Below are positions 1 to 6,030 of a stretch of DNA of 64,000 nt, piece after piece. The notes beneath the pieces were generated by a model. That model did no database searches and was not told where the DNA came from. It worked only from the letters and a program-made list of their open reading frames with translations. How positions within the stretch are numbered: the stretch's first letter is position 1; each line of letters starts with the position of its first letter. The position numbers and the translations under genes were made by a program. Location: NCBI GenBank assembly GCA_949290355.1, contig CASERN010000011.1, positions 372,001-436,000 of the forward strand, written 5' to 3'. The DNA comes from an uncultured bacterium (lineage in GTDB: Bacteria > Cyanobacteriota > Vampirovibrionia > Gastranaerophilales > Gastranaerophilaceae).

Positions 1-57
1 TCCGCTTCGCGATTCTTTAAATACGCTACCTTCACCATTACTTCTTCTTTTTGCCAT
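1..57 (-). CDS. Tyrosine recombinase/integrase, N-terminal fragment cut by window edge
   Basis: Reading leftward from the ATG at 57-55, the frame stays open to the window edge and begins MAKRRSNGEGSVFKESRSG. The NGEGS(V/I)xK start is the hallmark I know from the N-terminal AP2-like DNA-binding domain of phage-type tyrosine integrases. Its ATG overlaps the stop codon of the upstream resolvase gene (TAATG), so the two are probably translationally coupled. Only 19 codons are visible, so the catalytic R-H-R-Y residues cannot be checked. It supports calling the left end of the window a mobile element whose integrase end lies outside. Confidence 0.65.
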   Translation of the reverse strand, partial: MAKRRSNGEGSVFKESRSG

Positions 58-638
58 TACGCAATTCCCTTTCTTTCCTCTTTTACAAAATTGTAGAACG
101 TATTAGTTTTTAGTTTTAATAATTCACACGCCTTTTTTGCAGTAATTTTGCGCCAAGACCAATCGTTATAAATCTCTTGCCAGTTATCAGGTTTTTTAAT
201 TTTCTTTCGACCTTTGTATTTACCTTCTTTTTTCGCAACGGCTATTCCATCCTTTTGGCGTTCTAAAAGATTTGCTCGTTCAAATTCATAAATTGCACCA
301 AGCATTGTAACCATTAGCTTACCTGCAGGCATGCTTGTATCTAATTTTTCTTTTATGCTTATAAGTTTTACTTTTTTATTTTCTAGAATATCTATGATAT
401 TGAGTAAGTCTTTGGTACTTCTAGCGAGCCTTGAAAAATCTTTGACATAAACAGTATCGCCCTCTCTAACATAATCCAGCATATTTTGAAGTTCGGGGCG
501 ATTTGTATCTTTAGCACTTCGTTTTTCTGTAAAAACTTTGGCAAATTCTAAATCTTTCATTGCTTCCATTTGACTTTCATAATTTTGTTCTTCTGTACTT
601 ACTCTTATGTAAGCAAAGTTAAATCCTTTCGTAGTCAT
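57..638 (-). CDS. Serine recombinase / resolvase (Hin/TnpR type)
   Basis: This is a 193-residue small serine recombinase. The N-terminus reads FAYIRVSTEEQN, with Ser14 in the position of the catalytic nucleophile. The conserved resolvase core follows (GDTVYVKDFSRLARST near 60-75; GKLMVTMLGAIYEFERANLLERQKDGI near 105-130), then a basic hinge and a C-terminal helix-turn-helix near 150-185. The length is typical of resolvase/invertases that catalyse strand exchange through a 5'-phosphoserine intermediate. It sits immediately before an integrase start, with the stop and start overlapping. It may resolve dimers or cointegrates, or invert DNA. No matching res or inverted site was identified nearby. 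Confidence 0.9.
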   Translation of the reverse strand: MTTKGFNFAYIRVSTEEQNYESQMEAMKDLEFAKVFTEKRSAKDTNRPELQNMLDYVREGDTVYVKDFSRLARSTKDLLNIIDILENKKVKLISIKEKLDTSMPAGKLMVTMLGAIYEFERANLLERQKDGIAVAKKEGKYKGRKKIKKPDNWQEIYNDWSWRKITAKKACELLKLKTNTFYNFVKEERKGIA

Positions 639-1184
639 CGTTTTATCTCCTTTTATTGTGATTTTTGCATTATTGGATATTGATGTTTGATTGTAAAGAC
701 TTCCGCAAATATTTATTGGTAAATTAAAAAATCAACCCTAAACAAATATATTTCAAACGGTTTCAAAATGTTGTTTTAGACCATAACCTATTTAAAGACA
801 TTTCTTAATCAATTTCTGTAAAGTTGATGATTTTTATACACGCATTTTCTGAATAAATTTTGAGAGTTTGTAATTTTATATGGAATAATACCTCTCGGCG
901 GTTGAACATTTCATCATTAGCTTATTAACCACTTATGCTGAATTGTGCAAATTAGTTTATATCGCCAATGAAACTAATATGATTTTTAGGTAAATTAGTT
1001 GAAATTTACTTATTAAGTGCCGTTATTATTGAGCTATAGAGGGATTTTCTATGAGCAGATTTCAAATACAAATTTTATTATTTTTATTATCAACTAATAA
1101 CAATATCGGGTAATCTATTCTTACTCATATGCTTTTACTCTATCCATTAATAATTACACATGTATTTTTACATTTGCTTTAAAT
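639..1184. other. Non-coding gap with inverted repeats inside the mobile element; possible origin/oriT
   Basis: I see no convincing gene in this 546-bp gap between the HUH-protein gene and the resolvase gene. It is very AT-rich. Two short perfect inverted repeats sit close together: ATTAGTTT at 951-958 with AAACTAAT at 971-978, and GTAAATT at 990-996 with AATTTAC at 1003-1009. Paired hairpins next to an HUH nuclease gene are what one expects of a nicking site (double-strand origin or oriT), but no known nick sequence was recognised. It must also hold the resolvase promoter. Confidence 0.35.
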
Positions 1185-1754
1185 TTAATCCGCAGGTAGC
1201 CTAAAGCGACTATCATGTCTGTTATTATTGTGAAAATAAAGACCTTCTTTTTGCTTGGTTAAAACTTTACGCATTTTCTTTAAATCAAAATCAATTGTAT
1301 TGGTATAATCGTCTACAAATCTGAATGTTGCAGATTGCCTAACCGCATATTGTAAGAAATATATTGGGTTTTGAGTAGTTATATCATAAGCTCGTGATGC
1401 TTCTGCACCATATTTTTTAGTTATGCTTTCAACAATTTTGTTCGATATTCTTTTTTCTTGACCTGTATAAACAATTATGATGTGCAAGTGTGGCATTACT
1501 GTTTCTGGCGGTTCAAAAAGTTTAAGTTTAGAAACAGGTTTTCTGATAGGGCGTCCTTTTCTGCCATTATGAAACATTACATATTCGCCAAATCTTAAAC
1601 TTAAATTGCTTACACAAAATATGCAGGCAAAAGGCAGGTTTACTCTTTTGGCAAATCTATCCATAACCATTTTTAAACGATTTGCTTCTTTTTCTGCCTC
1701 TTTCATTGTCTTAAATTTAATTGAGTGTTCTATATTTATAAATTTAATATCCAT
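1185..1754 (-). CDS. Putative HUH-family replication initiator / relaxase-like protein
   Basis: This 189-residue protein has features of an HUH endonuclease. H89-L90-H91 lies in a hydrophobic strand (PHLHIIIVY), matching motif 2, the metal-binding HUH motif. Y132 and Y136 in NPIYFLQYAVRQ resemble motif 3, where one Tyr attacks DNA and a Lys or Gln follows. Such proteins nick DNA in rolling-circle replication or conjugative mobilisation. It is at the short end for a Rep protein and no helicase domain is present. Its start overlaps the end of the upstream gene by 19 bp. The family assignment comes from motif reading only; an unrelated protein with a chance HxH cannot be excluded. Confidence 0.5.
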   Translation of the reverse strand: MDIKFINIEHSIKFKTMKEAEKEANRLKMVMDRFAKRVNLPFACIFCVSNLSLRFGEYVMFHNGRKGRPIRKPVSKLKLFEPPETVMPHLHIIIVYTGQEKRISNKIVESITKKYGAEASRAYDITTQNPIYFLQYAVRQSATFRFVDDYTNTIDFDLKKMRKVLTKQKEGLYFHNNNRHDSRFRLPAD

Positions 1755-2137
1755 TCTTTAATCTCCTTTATTTGTCTGGTAGTTAATCTTAATTTTTTGC
1801 TATTAGCGATAGCCCATTTTTTGTAATCGCTGTAAATTATATATTTTCTTCCGAGATTATCTTCTTTTAATAAGCTGTTAAAAGTTTTATCTTTATCTAG
1901 CCATTCCTTTATTTTTACAACGGAATAAATAAGTAAATGATTGGCAAGTGCGTAAATAACTTGATGATAGCCAATATGACTTTTATCTGACACTTCTGCT
2001 GAATATACCCATTTGATTTCTCTATCTGTATTTTGAATACTGAATAAATTAGCTGGGTTGTCTTCATGGTCAACCTTTCCTCTTGAGTCCGGTTTAAAGT
2101 TTTTGTGTGTTCTATGATAATAATTTCCGTTTAGCAT
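1736..2137 (-). CDS. Hypothetical protein of the mobile element
   Basis: I do not recognise this 133-residue protein. It is soluble by appearance, with no signal peptide or membrane segment. The C-terminal third is basic and probably helical (KKLRLTTRQIKEIKEWILNL), and the middle contains an alternating hydrophobic stretch (YHQVIYALANHLLIYSVVKIKEWL). It overlaps the excisionase-like gene by 7 bp upstream and the HUH gene by 19 bp downstream, so the three are almost certainly co-translated. A DNA-binding accessory role in replication or mobilisation is possible but not shown. Confidence 0.6.
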   Translation of the reverse strand: MLNGNYYHRTHKNFKPDSRGKVDHEDNPANLFSIQNTDREIKWVYSAEVSDKSHIGYHQVIYALANHLLIYSVVKIKEWLDKDKTFNSLLKEDNLGRKYIIYSDYKKWAIANSKKLRLTTRQIKEIKEWILNL

Positions 2138-2397
2138 AGCTCAATTACCTTTCCTACATTTTTCATAACCCATTCATTAAAGTCATTGGCAAGTATATAT
2201 TTCTTCCCGCCGATTTGAATTACTGGAAAATCTTTAGTCTTACATAGCTTGTAAACGGTATTTATACCAATTTTAAAAGTTTCTGCAAATTCTTTAACAG
2301 TAAACATATTGGCATATATTCTGCCTTTGCAGTTTTGTCTAATGTCTTCCATTGTTTCAAGCATTCTTAAACGATTTGGTGGCATTCTATTTTGCAT
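2131..2397 (-). CDS. Excisionase-like helix-turn-helix protein (MerR/HTH_17 type)
   Basis: The 88-residue protein carries a winged helix-turn-helix of the excisionase/HTH_17 type in residues 31-80 (FTVKEFAETFKIGINTVYKL, then FPVIQIGGKKYILANDFNEWV). The closing pattern of a basic wing followed by a helix ending in W is typical of small DNA-binding proteins that direct excision or recognise an origin in integrative elements. It is the first gene of the leftward operon, with a likely ribosome binding site (GAGAGGAG) just upstream at about 2405-2412. The role as recombination directionality factor is inferred from its linkage to resolvase and integrase. Confidence 0.75.
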   Translation of the reverse strand: MQNRMPPNRLRMLETMEDIRQNCKGRIYANMFTVKEFAETFKIGINTVYKLCKTKDFPVIQIGGKKYILANDFNEWVMKNVGKVIELC

Positions 2398-3033
2398 AAA
2401 AAACTCTCCTCTCTTTTATATCGCCCGAGTAGTAACAACTAAGTTCCGATAGAGAAGTTTTAATTATTTTTATATTTAAACTAAATATTAGTGGGCGAAA
2501 ATTCTATTTATACTTAAAAACCTCTCTATAAGAGTGACTTCTGTTTTATTACCTAGCATGAAGTCTACGGCTGGGTGGTATTTAAGTAAGGGAAATACCC
2601 AAAATCTAATATTCAGTTTTCAATCTACAATTCGTAGTCACATCTTAACAATTTTAAAATGATTCGTCAAGGGGTGCAATACCCGAAGGTAACTTGTGAA
2701 AATAATCTAATTATTGAGTAGGCATAATATGTTGGATGTAATATAAAGCTTAATAAAATTTTACAAATGACACAAAATGTGTTGCAAAATTAGCTAAAAA
2801 CTTTATCTGATAAGGGATTGATGTTTATTTTTACAATTATTTTTACAAAAATTTTGGGTTTCCCGACCAAAACAGCAAGATTTCTACATGAATTTTTAGG
2901 GATTGAGTACATTTCAAAATTTTTGATATCATATATTTCAATATATTCATCGGGAGGATTTATTTAAAATACTGTTCATGTATTGTTTTATATATAGGGT
3001 ATTATAATAAATTTATATCTTTATAAGTTTACT
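2398..3033. other. Non-coding gap at the right flank of the mobile element
   Basis: No gene is supported in these 636 bp. They must contain the promoter of the leftward element operon. A stem-loop with arms GGTATTT (2577-2583) and AAATACC (2593-2599) is present. One copy of a 15-bp direct repeat, AAATGTGTTGCAAAA, lies at 2775-2789; the second copy is at 4942-4956 beside the initiator tRNA terminator. The rest is AT-rich without features I can name. Confidence 0.4.
2775..2789 (+). repeat. 15-bp direct repeat, copy A (candidate att core)
   Basis: AAATGTGTTGCAAAA is exactly repeated at 4942-4956. The two copies bracket the PDZ-protein and XRE-regulator genes and lie on the mobile-element side of a tRNA gene. 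Direct repeats in this setting can be attachment-site cores. In AT-rich DNA a chance 15-mer match is not negligible, so confidence is low. Confidence 0.35.
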
Positions 3034-3903
3034 TTATGGATATTGCCATTTATGTCTTAGATAATTTTTATATTCTTCTTCAAAATCTTTAGCTCTGAAA
3101 TAGTCCTCTTTTTCCTTTTTAGTCATATCTTTGGTCCAATCTAGAGTATAACTACAGTTTGTACAACCAGTCACTACATCATAAGTGTATTTACCGCCTT
3201 TTTCTAAGCAAGCTTTCTTCCCAATTTCTGTGCTTGTTTTCGCTATTATTAATTCATTTTTATTTTTAACAATTGAAGCTGGACTATCGTGCCATAAAGC
3301 ATATTCGTTATATTTAGTAAATATCAAATTATCAAGGTTTATCCAGAATTCTGTAGGTAAATTTAATGTATTTTCTAGGTGTTGACCATTCCAATCTGAA
3401 CATCTCAGTTCCCTGTTATATTGATTTTTGATTTTTCGATAAACTGTTTTACAGTTTAATTTTTGATTTTGATAGTTCATTTTTATATTGTACTGGTTGC
3501 CATTCTTAAATACTCTTACAGGTAAATCACTGTCAATCTCGTAATTCCTTGTTAGGGTTATTTGATATGGCACAAACTGTGTTTTCTTTTTACCCCAAAA
3601 ATTCTCGTATTCTTCTTCTCGTAAAAATTTTATGGTAACTTTAGTACCTTTTGCCCCTTTGAGTTTTGATTTTACTTCTTCTAAAGATAAATTCTCGGTA
3701 GAAACCCCGTCTATTTCTGTAATTACATCTCCTCCCCATAGACCATTTATATCCATATCGCTGTTCTGTATAACTTTTTTGACTAATATTTGATTATTTA
3801 TCTTTTGTAATACAATTCCTAAACCGGCATTAGGGATATCATTAGCTTTAACAATTAATGCTGTACTTAAACATATAAATAAACTAATATAAAATTTTTT
3901 CAT
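3034..3903 (-). CDS. Exported single-PDZ-domain protein
   Basis: The protein begins MKKFYISLFICLSTALIVKA, a classic Sec signal peptide, followed by a PDZ domain over about residues 22-100 (GLGIVLQKINNQILVKKVIQ, then GLWGGDVITEIDGVSTENLS). The C-terminal 180 residues are unrecognised and include several cysteines, among them a CTNC motif near the end. No protease catalytic domain is present, so it is not a Deg or Ctp protease. I chose the ATG at 3903, which has an AAAGG ribosome binding site and leads straight into the signal peptide, over a TTG 33 bp upstream. It is a lone gene in an accessory region and probably acts in the periplasm. Confidence 0.75.
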   Translation of the reverse strand: MKKFYISLFICLSTALIVKANDIPNAGLGIVLQKINNQILVKKVIQNSDMDINGLWGGDVITEIDGVSTENLSLEEVKSKLKGAKGTKVTIKFLREEEYENFWGKKKTQFVPYQITLTRNYEIDSDLPVRVFKNGNQYNIKMNYQNQKLNCKTVYRKIKNQYNRELRCSDWNGQHLENTLNLPTEFWINLDNLIFTKYNEYALWHDSPASIVKNKNELIIAKTSTEIGKKACLEKGGKYTYDVVTGCTNCSYTLDWTKDMTKKEKEDYFRAKDFEEEYKNYLRHKWQYP

Positions 3904-3946
3904 AATATTTGTACCTTTGCAATATTTGTAACACAAAGAGGAATGA

Positions 3947-4231
3947 TTACAATCCTTTGTAATTTTTGGGTTTGTGTTCTATCTCTCCAGTATAAGAATA
4001 ATCTTTACCAACATATTGGTATAATCCCCTTTTGATATAAAGAAAATAGTGTGGTTGAGTATCATAATTAATTCCATAATTTGTACGATTATGACAATAA
4101 TCGGAAGGAATATAGCAACTTTTTGGTCTGCCATATTTTTTACTTAGCTGTGTTTTAAATTCATTTGTAGATATTTCATCTTTGAAATTCATTGACGACA
4201 CAAATTCTTCAATTTCTGATTTAATACTCAC
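3947..4231 (-). CDS. Small hypothetical protein with PSDYCxNR motif, divergent from an XRE regulator
   Basis: This is a 94-residue soluble protein. The segment GRPKSCYIPSDYCHNRTNYG and the tail YVGKDYSYTGEIEHKPK resemble a small domain I recall from stand-alone proteins and from proteins near HNH or restriction enzymes (possibly the DUF7225 group). This recollection could not be checked and no function is assigned. It is transcribed divergently from the XRE-family regulator at 4330. The 98-bp gap contains a perfect 8-bp-arm palindrome over its likely -35 region, so it is probably repressed by that regulator. Confidence 0.65.
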   Translation of the reverse strand: MSIKSEIEEFVSSMNFKDEISTNEFKTQLSKKYGRPKSCYIPSDYCHNRTNYGINYDTQPHYFLYIKRGLYQYVGKDYSYTGEIEHKPKNYKGL

Positions 4232-4266
4232 TTTAAACTCCTACTATAAATTCTATAATTCAATTT

Positions 4267-4287
4267 ACAATAGATTTTTTCTATTGT
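4267..4287. promoter_or_regulatory. Palindromic operator in the divergent XRE promoter region
   Basis: ACAATAGA (4267-4274), five T, TCTATTGT (4280-4287) form a perfect inverted repeat with 8-bp arms. It overlaps a leftward -35 box TTGACA (4288-4283 on the minus strand); 17 bp on, a weak -10 TAAATT would serve the gene at 4231. The size and position suit a dimeric XRE/Cro-like repressor, most simply the product of the adjacent gene at 4330. Confidence 0.65.
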
Positions 4288-4329
4288 CAATGTGTGTCAC
4301 TCCTATTCTAAATATATTAAGATAATAAT

Positions 4330-4647
4330 ATGAGCATTAAGAAAAATTTAGGTAATCGTATCCGTGAAATCAGAATTAGTCGTTCATTAACTCAAGAAAT
4401 GTTGGCTGAAAAAATAAATATGTCTGCTAAAAGTTTAAGCCAAATTGAGTTAGGTAATAATTTTGTTTCGGCTGAAACATTGGAAGAAATATGTATTGCT
4501 CTTGATATTCCTCCCAGTGTATTGTTTGATTTTAAATATGCTGATATGACGAATGAAAATTCATTAGATGATATCATTAAAAGATTAAAAAATAACCCTA
4601 ATTTGTTAAAAACTGTTTATAAAATTGTTATAGCATTAGATTATTAG
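4330..4647 (+). CDS. XRE-family helix-turn-helix transcriptional regulator
   Basis: This 105-residue protein has a complete Cro/CI-type HTH in residues 8-65 (LGNRIREIRISRSLTQEMLA, then INMSAKSLSQIELGNNFVSA and ETLEEICIALDIPPSVLF). The C-terminal 35 residues are short and helical, with no protease or ligand domain, so it is probably a simple dimeric repressor. It is divergent from the 94-residue gene, and the palindrome at 4267-4287 between them is its most likely operator, implying autoregulation. The ATG lacks a strong ribosome binding site. It could be the antitoxin/immunity regulator of the pair, but the partner shows no toxin signature. Confidence 0.85.
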   Translation: MSIKKNLGNRIREIRISRSLTQEMLAEKINMSAKSLSQIELGNNFVSAETLEEICIALDIPPSVLFDFKYADMTNENSLDDIIKRLKNNPNLLKTVYKIVIALDY

Positions 4648-4960
4648 TTTATTCTGTGAGGGGAGTTTTATACCTAGCTACCTTAAAATATTTCATCATT
4701 AACCAGAGAATACTCTCATTCTTTGTAATCAACCTCGGTGGTTTTGACGCCGAGAAAAATCTCTTAACCGAAAATTTGTGTCCACGACTAAGAAAGCGTA
4801 TAACACACTCAAACGGGCTGTATGGGGTGGTAAAATATATTGGAATAATTATATACTACAAAATTTATGCTATAAAATTTTTTTACATTCCTTATTCGAT
4901 TAGTGAGAGAGTTTTCAACTTTTTTATTCCAATGTGTAGTGAAATGTGTTGCAAAAACTA
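4648..4960. other. Non-coding gap between XRE gene and initiator tRNA terminator
   Basis: An open frame of about 100 codons exists here but has no family resemblance and poor composition, so I do not call it. A stem-loop CTCGGTG (4734-4740)/CGCCGAG (4748-4754, one G-T pair) is present without a T tract. The second copy of the 15-bp direct repeat lies at 4942-4956. A 12-bp word ATTTCATCATTA is shared with the mobile-element gap near 908-919. Confidence 0.4.
4942..4956 (+). repeat. 15-bp direct repeat, copy B (candidate att core by tRNA-fMet)
   Basis: Exact copy of the 15-mer at 2775-2789. It lies 5 bp from the terminator of the initiator tRNA gene, on the 3' side of the tRNA, where integrative elements often insert. 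It does not overlap the tRNA 3' end itself, so this is not a classic tRNA attachment site. Confidence 0.35.
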
Positions 4961-4996
4961 AAAAAGTGACTTTTAGAAAATCTCTAAAAGCCACTT
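4961..4996 (-). terminator. Rho-independent terminator of tRNA-fMet
   Basis: On the minus strand, AAGTGGCTTTTAGA pairs with TCTAAAAGTCACTT around a 5-nt loop (plus-strand arms 4964-4977 and 4983-4996, one G-T pair) and is followed by a T run. It starts 9 nt after the tRNA CCA end. Confidence 0.88.
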
Positions 4997-5004
4997 ATAT
5001 CAAT

Positions 5005-5081
<77 letters not shown>

Positions 5082-5185
5082 ATATCATCGCTTACAATTC
5101 ATTATTAAATGCTAAAAATTTTTTTTCAACCCCTTGAGAAAAATTTATATAGCAAAAATTTTTATTTGTTGTTTTTTATTTGTAT

Positions 5186-5962
5186 ATGGCTGACATATTG
5201 AATCGTATTATTGATAGTTCTTTAAATAATATAAAAGGGATTAGTTTTTTTGAATTACCCGAATATAAATCTGGCTTAATTCCAAGAAAAATAATTAATG
5301 CTTTTAAAGTGAAAAATAATATACTTGGAGATTTATTTGTTAAATCTGATAAAATAGATGGAACTAACGGGTATATTAAAAATGAAATTGTTAATGGCTT
5401 GGGAAAACAATTTGCAAATGAAATACTAAAAATTGATAACGAAAATCTTGATATGATTGGTTTTAATATTGTAACAGAACCTGAGTATAGAAGAAAAAAC
5501 TTTAGATTTGGAGAAATTCTTAGATTAGCTTCGGTTATAGAAATGTTGGAAAATAAAAGTAAGTCAATTAAAATTGTTTCGAAAAATAATGCAATTTATT
5601 TTCATGCCAAATATAAATTTATTCCAAACTTTAAAGATTTTAAAGTTCGAGATGATTTTTTGAGTGATATTTCTAAAGATAAGTCATATAGTTTTAAGGA
5701 CTTAAGATTTGAAGCTTTTCACTTTATTAAAATAATAAAAGATTATAAACAAAACAGTGAAAAGCAAAGAGAAATTACTAAACAAGTTAACAATTTAGTA
5801 GAACGGTATATTAATAGAGCATTAAAAGAGCACGATCCGCAAAAAAATCACCCGCTAAGTTATCCAATGGATATGATTTTGCAAAAAGATTCTGTTATAA
5901 AAAATAAAGACTTTTATAATGCATTATTTGAAAAACATTCAATAGATTATAAAATAAAATAA
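5186..5962 (+). CDS. GNAT-like acetyltransferase domain protein
   Basis: This is a 258-residue cytosolic protein. Residues about 85-150 resemble a GNAT fold: a strand (LDMIGFNIVTEPEYRRKNF) leading into the acetyl-CoA loop position (RRKNFRFGEILRLASVIEML), then a strand and the final hydrophobic motif (KIVSKNNAIYFHAKYKFIPN). The canonical RxxGxG/A is degenerate here (RRKNFRFG), so activity is uncertain. The C-terminal 80 residues are charged and helical. I chose the ATG at 5186 over a TTG 6 bp upstream. No partner gene is adjacent; it is a monocistronic unit ending at a strong bidirectional terminator. Confidence 0.6.
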   Translation: MADILNRIIDSSLNNIKGISFFELPEYKSGLIPRKIINAFKVKNNILGDLFVKSDKIDGTNGYIKNEIVNGLGKQFANEILKIDNENLDMIGFNIVTEPEYRRKNFRFGEILRLASVIEMLENKSKSIKIVSKNNAIYFHAKYKFIPNFKDFKVRDDFLSDISKDKSYSFKDLRFEAFHFIKIIKDYKQNSEKQREITKQVNNLVERYINRALKEHDPQKNHPLSYPMDMILQKDSVIKNKDFYNALFEKHSIDYKIK

Positions 5963-5980
5963 TTTTAATTTCTAATAAAA

Positions 5981-6011
5981 AAAGAGTATCTTAAAACTTA
6001 AGATACTCTTT
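5981..6011. terminator. Bidirectional terminator between GNAT-like gene and adhesin gene
   Basis: AAAGAGTATCTTAA (5981-5994) pairs perfectly with TTAAGATACTCTTT (5998-6011) around a 3-nt loop, with A and T runs outside. It serves the two convergent genes. Confidence 0.9.
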
Positions 6012-6030
6012 TCTTTTATTATTTTATTAT

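Larger units (their letters stand above)
1..2397 (-). mobile_element. Part of an integrative mobilizable-type element (integrase, resolvase, HUH Rep, excisionase)
   Basis: Five genes in one orientation have the gene set of a small integrative or mobilizable element: excisionase-like HTH protein, unknown protein, HUH-motif protein, serine resolvase, tyrosine integrase start. The first three overlap each other and so form one translation unit; resolvase and integrase form a second. The left boundary is outside the window. The right boundary is uncertain: it may lie near 2775-2789 or 4942-4956, where a 15-bp direct repeat occurs. No conjugation machinery is visible, so the element would be mobilised by others or move only by integration and excision. 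Confidence 0.6.

Noticed and set aside
4734..4754. Stem-loop as terminator of the XRE gene
   Set aside because: It lies about 90 bp after the stop and has no T run on either strand.
4656..4961. 101-codon open frame after the XRE gene
   Set aside because: No ribosome binding site, no family resemblance, odd composition, and it runs over a hairpin and a direct repeat up to the tRNA terminator. More likely non-coding.
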